From a virus, in IMG/VR virus record IMGVR_UViG_3300042924_000575, positions 1 through 30,778 of that record: a DNA stretch of 30,778 nucleotides; one strand, written 5' to 3'. Both the position numbers and the translations under genes were made by a program. The notes under the pieces are model-generated. The model ran no database searches and was not told where the DNA came from. It worked only from the letters and a program-made list of their open reading frames with translations. Of this stretch, positions 1-7,859 are shown in pieces. Each line of letters begins with the position of its first letter. Position 1 is the first letter of the stretch.

Positions 1-402
1 CAAGTGCTGGTCATTGACCAAGCCGAAATTGACACAGGCAATTGGGGTGACCCAACCAAATGGATTCAAACTAGCTACAACACGCGAGGTGGGGTGTACC
101 ACACCCCCGAAACAAACGAACCGGACCCGGATCAATCAAAAGCTTTCCGCAAAAACTTTGCGGGCATCGGCTGCATTTGGGATGGAGTGGGGTTTGCCCC
201 GCCAAAACCTGCGGAATACCCGTCTTGGATTTTTAATAGCTCCTCGTATTTGTGGGAGCCGCCTGTACCAAAACCCGTGGTAGATCGAACCAAGCCGCAC
301 CCGCCGTACTACGAATGGGACGAGGCCACCTTGTCTTGGGTTAACTTAGCTGCCAACGCCGACGGGCGCAAAGCTGAACCAATACCTGTTGCGGAAATTT
401 AA
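1..402 (+). CDS. Conserved virion-associated hypothetical protein, 5' truncated
   Basis: The reading frame is open from base 1, so the gene begins upstream of the window. The GTG at base 4 is probably an internal Val codon rather than the start. The visible product has the signature of a small protein widespread in aquatic tailed phages: WIQTSYNTRGGV near the start, then FRKNFAGIGCIWD, PPKPAEYPSWIF, a LWEPPVP block and YYEWDEATLSWV at the end. Aromatic and proline residues recur as in short beta-rich tail-associated proteins. The exact role is not known to me. It lies directly before the cupin-like gene and the lysis block, and its stop is one base from the next ATG, which fits a shared late transcript. 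Confidence 0.75.
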   Translation, partial: QVLVIDQAEIDTGNWGDPTKWIQTSYNTRGGVYHTPETNEPDPDQSKAFRKNFAGIGCIWDGVGFAPPKPAEYPSWIFNSSSYLWEPPVPKPVVDRTKPHPPYYEWDEATLSWVNLAANADGRKAEPIPVAEI

Positions 403-403
403 A

Positions 404-766
404 ATGAATGAGCCAACCATAAAAATTGCGCACGTTTACAACCTGTTCACGCGCATGATGCACTTTGCAGATGTGGGTGACACCGAGTTTGCGCACACGC
501 ACCAATTTGATCATGCGACGCTTGTTGCGCATGGGGCTGTCCTCGTTCGAGCAAACGGTAAAGAAACGGTCTTTAAAGCGCCCCAGTTGATATGGATCGC
601 AAAAGACATCCGACATGAGCTGGTTGCCCAAGAGGCTGGGACTGTTTGTGTTTGCCTGCACTCAACTTTCTACAACAAGCCGGGCGAAGACATTGTTTCG
701 CAAGACATGATTCCTGCCGGTGCCGAAGAGTCCTTTGCACGCAGCCTTTCTGGAGAGAACGTATGA
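404..766 (+). CDS. Cupin-like small protein
   Basis: A 120-residue protein. An upstream TTG at 389 is in frame, but ATG 404 avoids overlap with the previous gene and is preferred. The sequence fits one cupin (double-stranded beta-helix) domain: FAHTHQFDHATLVAHG supplies H31, H33 and H37, followed by a Gly turn, a second strand pair around FKAPQLIWIAKDIRHEL and H71. These histidines could bind a metal, but no enzyme activity can be assigned. Similar single-cupin proteins occur near tail and lysis genes in aquatic phages, where their job is unclear. The stop codon overlaps the ATG of the lipoprotein gene (ATGA), so the two are likely translationally coupled. Confidence 0.7.
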   Translation: MNEPTIKIAHVYNLFTRMMHFADVGDTEFAHTHQFDHATLVAHGAVLVRANGKETVFKAPQLIWIAKDIRHELVAQEAGTVCVCLHSTFYNKPGEDIVSQDMIPAGAEESFARSLSGENV

Positions 767-1362
767 AACTGATCGCCACCATCCTCTGCGCCGTGGCCCT
801 GACCGGCTGCGCAACCAACTCTGAGTACCAAGCCTACGCTGACGCCCACAAAGCGCAAGCAGCAGCCCAAACAGCACGTTTCCAAGCCCTTGCTGACATC
901 GCTCGGCAAGGTGACACCACAGCCAAAGTCGCTGCTGTCATGTCCTTGCAAATGGGTGGGGGCCAGCAGAACGCGCAGATCAACGCCCCCAAGTCATGGG
1001 CTGATTACGCCATGCAGTGGACCGGCTTGTTGCTGCCAACCATCGGTCAGGTGTACACAGTCAACAAACAGACCAGCTTGGGCATGCGTCAATCCGACAA
1101 CGCTACAGCTCTGGGCATCAGCACCAACGCAGCGTTCGTGGGCATCGCCTCGCAGATTCAAGCGCCAGCGGCCAATGTGACCTTGAGCGGCACAGGCGTG
1201 ATCGGTGCAGGTTCTTACTCAATAGGAGCGAACAGTGGGTCAAACTCTGGCAACAGTGGTCGCCTTGCTGGTGGCGGCATTACTGACAATACGGCTACTC
1301 CAACTGTGGTGACCAGCACCAACACCACAACGACCACAACCACCCCCGCCACGGTGCCATGA
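763..1362 (+). CDS. Phage lipoprotein, possible outer-membrane lysis component
   Basis: A 199-residue protein starting at ATG 763, preceded by GGAG. The N-terminus MKLIATILCAVALTGCATN is a signal peptide with a lipobox (LTGC), so Cys16 should be lipidated and the protein exported. Next comes a predicted helical, Ala/Gln-rich stretch (YADAHKAQAAAQTARFQALADIA), then a middle part, and a Gly/Ser/Asn-rich and Thr-rich tail that is probably disordered. The place between a cupin gene and the membrane peptide/holin/lysozyme genes suggests a role in lysis, for example as an outer-membrane spanin partner. It lacks a clear spanin family signature, so this is inference. A structural lipoprotein is the main alternative. 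Confidence 0.75.
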   Translation: MKLIATILCAVALTGCATNSEYQAYADAHKAQAAAQTARFQALADIARQGDTTAKVAAVMSLQMGGGQQNAQINAPKSWADYAMQWTGLLLPTIGQVYTVNKQTSLGMRQSDNATALGISTNAAFVGIASQIQAPAANVTLSGTGVIGAGSYSIGANSGSNSGNSGRLAGGGITDNTATPTVVTSTNTTTTTTTPATVP

Positions 1363-1466
1363 AAGACTGGGCCGTAGCATTCTTTGCAGCGGCCCTTATT
1401 GTTGGGCTGGCGGTGTGGTGCGCCAAAGTGTTGATCTGGAGTTTGAATGGCGGATTCTGGCGATAA
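1359..1466 (+). CDS. 35-residue membrane peptide
   Basis: A short ORF reads MKDWAVAFFAAALIVGLAV followed by WCAKVLIWSLNGGFWR and TAA. Its ATG overlaps the lipoprotein stop (ATGA), and its 3' end overlaps the start of the next gene by 20 bases. It is essentially one hydrophobic helix (residues about 4-28) with a charged N-end and a basic C-terminal Arg, which fits a single-pass membrane peptide. Small membrane peptides are common in phage lysis cassettes as pinholin-like, antiholin-like or spanin partners, and the setting matches. There is no strong Shine-Dalgarno, so translation would rely on coupling. It fills the only gap between two overlapping genes, which supports it being real. Confidence 0.55.
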   Translation: MKDWAVAFFAAALIVGLAVWCAKVLIWSLNGGFWR

Positions 1467-2064
1467 AGCTCTTGGCGTGCTGGACAAGGTGCTGGCTTAT
1501 GTTGATTCGCCCTTTAAGCTGGTCGCCATCCTCGTCATGGGTCTGGTTGCGTTTGCCGGGTACTTTGTCTGGCAGAACCAGACGGTGTTGATTGGTGCTT
1601 ACCAAGAGAACAAGAAGATGCCCGTGATCCACGAAGATCGGGTTGACGATGCGGCAAGTGTTTTGTTCAAACAGACCGACGCCAAGTTTGTTGCCATCTT
1701 CAAGGTCAACCCAATTTTTGGCACACGGGTCTTGTACCGCCTGTACACCAAGGACGGGCGCAGTAAGGATATGGAAGGTTTGGATGTTGGCCTGTTCACA
1801 ACGAACGTAGCAAACAACAACGACGTGGTGAAGTTGATGGCGGGTGAGACGCCGTGCAGTCCATATCTGAGGGCGCAGTCGGAGTTGGGCATTTGGTATA
1901 TTGCGCAGGGCGTTTCGTTCACCTGCCGTATCAGCATACCGCCAGATCGCAGCAGGTTCATTGGGCAGATTACGGCTGGCTGGGTAGAGCAGCCGCAGAA
2001 CATGGAGCACGTCCACTCCATGCTGGACATTGCAGCAAACATGCTTGTTAAAAGGGGTCATTGA
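1447..2064 (+). CDS. Membrane-anchored hypothetical protein of the lysis block
   Basis: A 205-residue protein with ATG 1447, preceded by GGAG five bases upstream. Residues about 24-43 (LVAILVMGLVAFAGYFVW) form one transmembrane helix after a short charged N-terminus. The remaining 160 residues are soluble and probably periplasmic, with two Cys (in ETPCSPY and SFTCRIS) that could form a disulfide. No family was recognised. It lacks the long coiled coil of a classical Rz-type inner-membrane spanin. The order lipoprotein, small membrane peptide, membrane-anchored protein, holin, lysozyme still makes a lysis or envelope role likely. Its TGA overlaps the holin ATG by one base. Confidence 0.75.
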   Translation: MADSGDKALGVLDKVLAYVDSPFKLVAILVMGLVAFAGYFVWQNQTVLIGAYQENKKMPVIHEDRVDDAASVLFKQTDAKFVAIFKVNPIFGTRVLYRLYTKDGRSKDMEGLDVGLFTTNVANNNDVVKLMAGETPCSPYLRAQSELGIWYIAQGVSFTCRISIPPDRSRFIGQITAGWVEQPQNMEHVHSMLDIAANMLVKRGH

Positions 2065-2567
2065 TGCTTTCACTGTTTTCAACTCTCGGGGGTCTGCTGA
2101 TCTCCGGCCTTCCCAAATTGCTGGAGTTCTTTCAGAACAAGGCCGACCAAGCGCATGAACTGAAACTGGCCGCGCTGCAGAACGAGCGTGAACTGGCCAT
2201 GGCCGCGCAGGGCTACGCTGCCCAATTGAAGATTGAAGAGGTCCGCACCGATCAGGTCCAGATGGAGACTGATGCCCGGATGACTGAAGCAGCGCTTGAG
2301 CACGATGCCAAGGTGCTTGAGAAGGCCTCCACATGGGTTTCCAACTACGTTGGAACTGTTCGCCCCACGGTGACCTATATCTTCGTGCTGGAGCTGGTTT
2401 TGATCAACGCCTTCATGGCTTGGTATCTGTGGAACCACCCCGGCCTAATCACCAACATTGATGACGTCATCAAGTACGCCGACCTGATCTTCAGCGCTGA
2501 CGAGATGGCAATGCTGGGCGGCATCATCGGTTTCTGGTTCGGCTCTCGCGGCTGGAGCAAGAAGTGA
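2064..2567 (+). CDS. Holin-like protein (3TM type)
   Basis: A 167-residue protein. ATG 2064 has an AAGGGG ribosome binding site and is preferred over the TTG three bases upstream. The N-terminus (residues 1-25) is a hydrophobic, amphipathic helix, followed by a long charged helix with predicted coiled-coil character (residues 28-95). Then come hydrophobic segments TVTYIFVLELVLINAFMAWY (about 103-122) and MLGGIIGFWFGSRGW near the C-terminus, ending in KK. The VRPTVTY and FWFGSRG motifs resemble the 3TM holin family found with gene-transfer-agent and phage lysozymes. It would form the inner-membrane lesion that releases the lysozyme encoded by the next gene, whose GTG overlaps this stop. Confidence 0.75.
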   Translation: MLSLFSTLGGLLISGLPKLLEFFQNKADQAHELKLAALQNERELAMAAQGYAAQLKIEEVRTDQVQMETDARMTEAALEHDAKVLEKASTWVSNYVGTVRPTVTYIFVLELVLINAFMAWYLWNHPGLITNIDDVIKYADLIFSADEMAMLGGIIGFWFGSRGWSKK

Positions 2568-3079
2568 AACTGAGCAGGGCAGGCGAAGACCTGATGCACC
2601 GGTTCGAGGGCAAACGCTCTCGGCCCTACCTTTGCCCTGCACACATCTGGACGATTGGCTACGGCCACGTCCTGTACCAAGAGCAGATCAGGCTTCCCAT
2701 GGTCCGGCCACCGGGCAAGACCAAAGAGGACATCCCCATGATCCGCAGTGAGTTCCCACTGAAACCGGAGGACAACCGTGTTTGGACGAAAGAAGAGATC
2801 GACGAATTATTCCGAGTTGATGTCGGAACTTTTGAACGGGGTGTTCTTCGTCTTGTTCCCGGCGTGGTTGGGCGTCAAGGCAGCTTTGACGCTCTGGTCT
2901 CTATATCCTTCAATTTCGGGCTAGGCAACCTCCAGCGCAGCACCATCCGAATGAAGGCAAACCGGCGTGACTGGGATGGCGCAGCCGATGCGTTCCGGGC
3001 TTGGACCAAGGGTGGCGGCAAGGTTCTCCCCGGGCTGGTCAAGCGCCGAGAGGCCGAGATTGCGCTGTTCCTGAGTTAA
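2564..3079 (+). CDS. Endolysin, GH24 (T4-type) lysozyme
   Basis: A 171-residue muramidase that cleaves the beta-1,4 MurNAc-GlcNAc bond of peptidoglycan. It starts at GTG 2564, preceded by GGAG and overlapping the holin stop. The catalytic block is RFEGKRSRPY...IWTIGYGH: E15 matches T4 E11 and T30 matches T26. The position of the catalytic Asp (T4 D20) is Cys24, giving E-x8-C-x5-T. An insertion of about 40 residues follows GYGH. The later part (FDALVSISFNFGLGNL, GLVKRREAEIALF) matches the conserved GH24 C-terminal lobe. No signal peptide or SAR helix is visible, so export should depend on the holin. Family assignment is secure; full activity of the Cys form is inferred. Confidence 0.93.
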   Translation: MKLSRAGEDLMHRFEGKRSRPYLCPAHIWTIGYGHVLYQEQIRLPMVRPPGKTKEDIPMIRSEFPLKPEDNRVWTKEEIDELFRVDVGTFERGVLRLVPGVVGRQGSFDALVSISFNFGLGNLQRSTIRMKANRRDWDGAADAFRAWTKGGGKVLPGLVKRREAEIALFLS

Positions 3080-3110
3080 GTGCGAAAATGCCACAAAGCT
3101 GAGGTAAACG

Positions 3111-5024
3111 ATGCCACTCAAGAAAATCCTGTTCAGGCCGGGTGTAAGCCGAGAAAACACCAGATATTTGTCGGAAAACGTCGGACCCACAGGGGTCAAC
3201 GGCGCATATTCGGCTGGCTGGTACGACTGCGACAAGGTTCGCTTTCGCTCTGGCACTCCCGAAAAGATCGGCGGCTGGGATCGCATCTCGGCAAACTCCT
3301 TCCTTGGTGTATGCCGGTCGCTTTGGAACTGGGTGACGTTGGGCGGGGCCAATCTGCTGGGCGTGGGTACGAACCTCAAGTTCTACATCGAGAGCGGCGG
3401 CTCGTACTATGACATCACGCCGATCCGTGGAACACCCGGAACCATCAATAACAACCCGTTTGTCGCTACTCTGGGCTCCAGCGTCATCACCGTCACAGAC
3501 ACGGCTCATGGTTGCTTCACTGGGGACTTTGTAACCTTCAGTGGGGCTGTGGGGCTTGGCGGCAACATCACGGCAGGCGTGCTCAACGCAGAGTACCAAG
3601 TCACCGTGGTAAACGCGAACACGTACACCATCACCGTCTCGGCCACCGCCAACGCCACGGACGTATCCGGCTCCCCGGGCGGCGGGGCTTCGGTTGTTGC
3701 AGCGTACCAGATCAATACGGGTTTTGAGTTTGCGGTTCCCGTGGTCGGCTGGGGTGCGGGCGGCTGGGGAACTGGTGTGTGGGGAACGGGCACTTCGTCC
3801 TTGGAAACCCTGCGGCTGTGGAGCCAGTTCAACTTTGGCGAAGACCTGATCTTCGGGCCACGAGGCGGAGCCATTTACTACTGGGATTCTTCGGCTGGCA
3901 CAGGAACCCGGGCAACCAATTTGGCTAATGCGCTCGGCGCTTCGGATGTGCCCACGGTGCAGAACACCATTCTGGTTTCGGATGTGAGCCGCTTCGTGCT
4001 GGCGTTTGGCTGCAATGATTATGGAAGCGCCGTCCAAAACCCGATGTTGATCCGTTGGTCCGACCAAGAGGACGCAATAAACTGGACGCCAGCAGCAACA
4101 AACCAAGCGGGTAGCTTGCAGCTATCTCGGGGTTCAGAAATCATCACGGCCATTCAGTCGCGCCAAGAGATTGTGGTGTTCACCGACAACGCCGTGTACG
4201 CCATGCAGTACCTTGGGCCTCCGGCTGTGTGGGGCGCAACATTGCTGGCCGACAACACCTCCATCGTCAGTCAGAACGCCGTCACTATCGCATCCGGGGT
4301 CACGTTCTGGATGGGCGTGGACAAGTTCTACAAGTACGACGGTCGAGTCCAAACCTTGCGCTGCGACCTGCGCCAGTACATCTTTTCTGATCTTGACAAA
4401 GACCAGTACTCGCAGGTGTTTGCAGGAACGAATGAGGGCTTCAACGAGGTCTGGTGGTTCTATTGCTCGGCGGGCTCTACCGTGGTGGACAAGTATGCGA
4501 TCTACAACTACCTTGAAGACATCTGGTACTACGGCAACATGAGTCGCTCGGCATGGCTGGATTCCGGCTTGCGGGACTATCCGATTGCTGCGACGTACTT
4601 GAACAACATTGTGAATCATGAGTCTGGCGTGGATGACAACTCTACGGCCACATCAACGCCAATTGCGGCAACGATCACATCCGCTGAATTCGATTTGGAC
4701 GACGGGCACAACTTCATGTTCCTGTACCGCGTCCTGCCGGACATCACTTTCCGGGGGTCTGACGCCGCATCTCCTACGGCCCGGATGTACATGCAGCCTC
4801 TGAAGAACTCGGGTTCTGGGTACACCACACCTCCTTCGGTGGGAGGTGAGAACAACAGGCCCATCACACGCACCGCAGTTCTGCCGATTGAAGAATTCAC
4901 CGGCCAGATTTTTACCCGGGTGCGGGCACGTCAGATGTCTGTGAAGGTGGAGAGCGATGGGCTTGGCGTGACGTGGCAGCTCGGGGCTCCCCGACTCGAC
5001 CTCAGACCTGACGGACGGAGATAA
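3111..5024 (+). CDS. P22 gp10-like nozzle / DNA stabilisation protein
   Basis: A 637-residue structural protein. The opening FRPGVSRENTRYLSE, the KVRFRSGTPEKIGGW block (42-56) and the SLWNW segment are typical of the phage stabilisation family related to P22 gp10, which closes the portal channel below the head and carries the tail needle or fibres. Residues about 125-200 look like an inserted Ig-like beta domain (SSVITVTDTAHGCFTGDFV, then YQVTVVNANTYTITV). The repeat GWGAGGWGTGVWGTG lies at 213-227, and the remainder is beta-propeller-like. It heads the structural genes after the lysozyme. The name rests on motif similarity, and divergence from P22 is large. Confidence 0.72.
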   Translation: MPLKKILFRPGVSRENTRYLSENVGPTGVNGAYSAGWYDCDKVRFRSGTPEKIGGWDRISANSFLGVCRSLWNWVTLGGANLLGVGTNLKFYIESGGSYYDITPIRGTPGTINNNPFVATLGSSVITVTDTAHGCFTGDFVTFSGAVGLGGNITAGVLNAEYQVTVVNANTYTITVSATANATDVSGSPGGGASVVAAYQINTGFEFAVPVVGWGAGGWGTGVWGTGTSSLETLRLWSQFNFGEDLIFGPRGGAIYYWDSSAGTGTRATNLANALGASDVPTVQNTILVSDVSRFVLAFGCNDYGSAVQNPMLIRWSDQEDAINWTPAATNQAGSLQLSRGSEIITAIQSRQEIVVFTDNAVYAMQYLGPPAVWGATLLADNTSIVSQNAVTIASGVTFWMGVDKFYKYDGRVQTLRCDLRQYIFSDLDKDQYSQVFAGTNEGFNEVWWFYCSAGSTVVDKYAIYNYLEDIWYYGNMSRSAWLDSGLRDYPIAATYLNNIVNHESGVDDNSTATSTPIAATITSAEFDLDDGHNFMFLYRVLPDITFRGSDAASPTARMYMQPLKNSGSGYTTPPSVGGENNRPITRTAVLPIEEFTGQIFTRVRARQMSVKVESDGLGVTWQLGAPRLDLRPDGRR

Positions 5025-5026
5025 AC

Positions 5027-5281
5027 ATGGGCATGTTCAGTCGCGTAACCCCACCTCGGCCAACTGCTGCACCGCAGGAGTACACCACTGCGTTCATGGA
5101 CCAGATGCAGAACATCTTCAACTTGTTCTTCAAGCAGATCAACGCTGTGCAGCAGCTTAATGTTGCCAGTTTAAACATCGACATCAACACCCTTCCCACT
5201 GAAGCTGATGTGGCCAACCTGCGCGTGGGTGACGTATACCGGGACACCACGGCGTCCAACGTATTGAAAGTGAAGGTCTGA
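5027..5281 (+). CDS. Small conserved virion/neck hypothetical protein
   Basis: An 84-residue protein with a GGAG ribosome binding site before ATG 5027, two bases after the nozzle stop. A Pro-rich N-terminus (TPPRPTAAPQEY) is followed by a helix with Phe and Gln (MDQMQNIFNLFFKQINAVQQ), then the end NLRVGDVYRDTTASNVLKVKV. That last motif recurs in small proteins next to gp10-like genes in aquatic phages. It is probably structural, perhaps a head-completion or fibre-attachment piece, but no biochemical role can be read from the sequence. Confidence 0.7.
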   Translation: MGMFSRVTPPRPTAAPQEYTTAFMDQMQNIFNLFFKQINAVQQLNVASLNIDINTLPTEADVANLRVGDVYRDTTASNVLKVKV

Positions 5282-5282
5282 T

Positions 5283-7859
5283 ATGCAGCAGCCAATGACG
5301 GCGGAACAGCTACGCGCTCAAATTGAAGCGGGGCCACGAACACAATCGGCTCTGGATCAAGCCTTTTCCACCTACACGCCAGACCAGTTGGCTGCAGCTT
5401 TTCCGGAATACGGTGGGGTCGAGCAATACACTCAAGCCGCAGCAGAGGCTGCAGCACGTAATCAGGCAAATTCCGCACCCACCACAGCCGCGCCCACTAC
5501 GCCTGCTGCCGCACCCACTGACAACTGGATGTCGGACCAATGGTACAACCCCAACGTCATGCCCGAGAACTTCGACTGGCAGCGCTACGTCGGGGCCAAC
5601 CAAGACTTGGGTGCGGCAGGGATCGACACGCAAGAAGAGGCCATGCGCCACTACTTCAACTACGGCCAGCAGGAAGGTCGGAACATCGGCGCTTTGACGC
5701 CGCAGCAAAGCGGGGATTTATCTCATGAAGATTTTCGTGCTGCTTTAGATGCTTACGGAAAAGCAAACCCGAACGCTCCTGATTTTTTTCTTGGCGTCGG
5801 CCCTGACGGGAAAGATGACTACGCCCCAGCCCGTGAATGGATTGACAAGAACTACATCCCGCAAGGCAAGTTCAAGACCGACTACGCCGCAGCAAAGCCT
5901 GCAGACAAGTTTGATTTACTGGACGAACTGAAAACTTCAAACCGACCACCAGAGCAACTTGCAAACATCAAAAAAGCTTGGGATGAGAACAAGGACAAGC
6001 CATCGGAGATGCGTCGGCTCATGCAGGAGTATGGCGTCACGCTGGGTGATTTGTCTCAAGCAACCGGCGAAACATACAGCCAGCTCAACACTTGGGTGGA
6101 GGGCGGGGATGTCCTTGGAGTGGTTGGCTTTTCTGTAAACAAACCCGGTGCCTACGACAAGTACAAGGCGCAGACGACCAAGAAAAACGACCCAAATTCT
6201 CAGTTTGTAACCGGTGCAAGCACGGCTGCTTCCCGCGAGGCCGACTTCCGTTCATCTCAGCAAAGAGCCGCCAACACTTTCGATCCTGTTGCCTACGCCA
6301 AGGACCCCGAGGCCTACGTCAAAAAGATGCGCGAGCAGGGCGGACTGGCTGGTTTGGTTGCCGAGAAGGCAGCGCCAGCTACCCCAGCTCAAGCAAAGTC
6401 TGCTACCACTCAAGCAGCCACAAAAATCACGCCCGTAAACTTTGAGTCGGAGTACAACAGGCTCAAAACAGACCCGAACCTGAACGAAGATCAGACACGG
6501 ACGTTCCTTACGAGTGCGCTGCAAGACCCAACTATCAAGGCAAAGTTTGGTGATAAGTTGCAGCCAGCGCTGGATGAGTTGAACAAGCCGCCGACTGAAA
6601 GAATGCTTGGCCAGATTGGCACTCAACAAAAGGCGCTTGGAGACAAGTACTACCAAGGTGTGTTTGCTGACCCCAAGAAGATGGCCGACATCCTTGAGGA
6701 TAAGGGTGTTAAAAGTCTTGCGGACTTGGGTCAGAAGGAAAAGTTCAAGACCACCAAGGCGGATGTTCAGTATCGGCTACCCAATGGGCGTGTTGCGACA
6801 GATTTTGGTGATGGTACTTATGGTTTTGTTGATGACACCGGCTACAACAATGAAGTTGTTCGCGTCTCTCCCGATGAGATGCAGGCTTATTACGGCAAGT
6901 ACGTGACGGAGGATGGTGGTGGAGACAGCGGCCCAATCAGTGTTTTCAAGTCGCTGTCTGAGCAAGAGCAGGAAACTTTGAAAGATGGAAAGTACCAAGA
7001 GAGTGTTGGTAATGTTGTCATAAACAAAAGAACCGGCGAGGAGCTGACCGACGCCACGCGCCAGCTTGCCTACCAATCCAGCAGTGGCGGGGCCAATAAA
7101 AAGAAAAACTGGTTGACCGTGGAGTTCACCAAAGATGGAACCCCTGTTCTAGTGGCAACCCAAGAGAAGGCTGGCCTTGGTAAAGCTTTGCAAGAGGCCG
7201 CACCACTGCTTGCTGTCGCGCTTCCATTTGTGCTTCCCGGACTGGGTGCAGCAATCAGCAGTGGTTTAGCGAGCGTCGGCGGTTCCGCAATGGCTGCGGG
7301 CTCTTTGGCCAACGCTGCGATAACCCAAGGCATCATCAGTGGTGGTATTGGCACTCTCGGTGGTCAAGACTTTGGGAAAAGTTTTCTCAGTGGTGCTGTG
7401 TCTCCCGTCATCGGCGCTGGAATTGGCTCCTTACTGCCTGCCGGTCTTGACGCAAATGCAGTCAACTCCATCAAGGGGGCTGGCACCGGAGTGGTCAAAG
7501 GGGCGCTGCAGGGTGGTGATTTGGATGATTTGCTCAAGCAGGGCGTCATTGGCGGGGCAACCAGCTACGGCCTCGGCGAAGCGACGAAGGGCATGAACCT
7601 AACCCCCCAGCAGTTGAACATGGCCTCCTCGGTTGTGTCTCCTCTGATCCAAGGGAAGAAGGTTGACCCGCTCAAGGTGCTCAGCTCGGCAATTACGTCG
7701 GGTGCTCGGACCGCAAAGCCCAAAGAAGACGTGCCCGGGAACGCAAGGGGCGGCTTGTTGGAAGGCCCCCTGCCTGTTAAAGTACCGGGTAACGCCTACG
7801 GCATGGACCCACGTATGTTGTCTGGTATCGCCACGAATATGATGGCAAGGAGCATGTAA
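5283..7859 (+). CDS. Large virion protein, putative ejection/internal protein
   Basis: An 858-residue protein starting at ATG 5283. The N-terminus has an Ala/Thr/Pro-rich linker (61-80). Residues 97-133 form a module with YVGANQDLGAAGIDTQ and HYFNYGQQEGR, a motif seen in many bacterial and phage surface or virion proteins (Y-ANPDL-AGID...HY-YG-EGR). The middle is charged and mainly helical. From about 630 a Gly/Ala-rich hydrophobic stretch begins (PLLAVALPFVLPGLGAAIS and following), with several segments able to enter a membrane. The C-terminus has GNARGGLLEGPLP. Large size, position between nozzle and other virion genes, and membrane-active character suggest an internal virion or DNA ejection protein. 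No enzymatic motif was found. Confidence 0.65.
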   Translation: MQQPMTAEQLRAQIEAGPRTQSALDQAFSTYTPDQLAAAFPEYGGVEQYTQAAAEAAARNQANSAPTTAAPTTPAAAPTDNWMSDQWYNPNVMPENFDWQRYVGANQDLGAAGIDTQEEAMRHYFNYGQQEGRNIGALTPQQSGDLSHEDFRAALDAYGKANPNAPDFFLGVGPDGKDDYAPAREWIDKNYIPQGKFKTDYAAAKPADKFDLLDELKTSNRPPEQLANIKKAWDENKDKPSEMRRLMQEYGVTLGDLSQATGETYSQLNTWVEGGDVLGVVGFSVNKPGAYDKYKAQTTKKNDPNSQFVTGASTAASREADFRSSQQRAANTFDPVAYAKDPEAYVKKMREQGGLAGLVAEKAAPATPAQAKSATTQAATKITPVNFESEYNRLKTDPNLNEDQTRTFLTSALQDPTIKAKFGDKLQPALDELNKPPTERMLGQIGTQQKALGDKYYQGVFADPKKMADILEDKGVKSLADLGQKEKFKTTKADVQYRLPNGRVATDFGDGTYGFVDDTGYNNEVVRVSPDEMQAYYGKYVTEDGGGDSGPISVFKSLSEQEQETLKDGKYQESVGNVVINKRTGEELTDATRQLAYQSSSGGANKKKNWLTVEFTKDGTPVLVATQEKAGLGKALQEAAPLLAVALPFVLPGLGAAISSGLASVGGSAMAAGSLANAAITQGIISGGIGTLGGQDFGKSFLSGAVSPVIGAGIGSLLPAGLDANAVNSIKGAGTGVVKGALQGGDLDDLLKQGVIGGATSYGLGEATKGMNLTPQQLNMASSVVSPLIQGKKVDPLKVLSSAITSGARTAKPKEDVPGNARGGLLEGPLPVKVPGNAYGMDPRMLSGIATNMMARSM

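Noticed and set aside
1396-2334. 312-residue minus-strand ORF across the lysis block
   Set aside because: Antisense to two overlapping plus-strand genes with good start sites; composition rich in Arg, Ser, Pro, His; no recognisable domain.
3039-4106. 355-residue minus-strand ORF opposite the nozzle gene
   Set aside because: It lies antisense to a well-supported structural gene, has unnatural composition (Arg, His, Cys, Val runs), no ribosome binding site logic and no motif. It is a GC-rich shadow.
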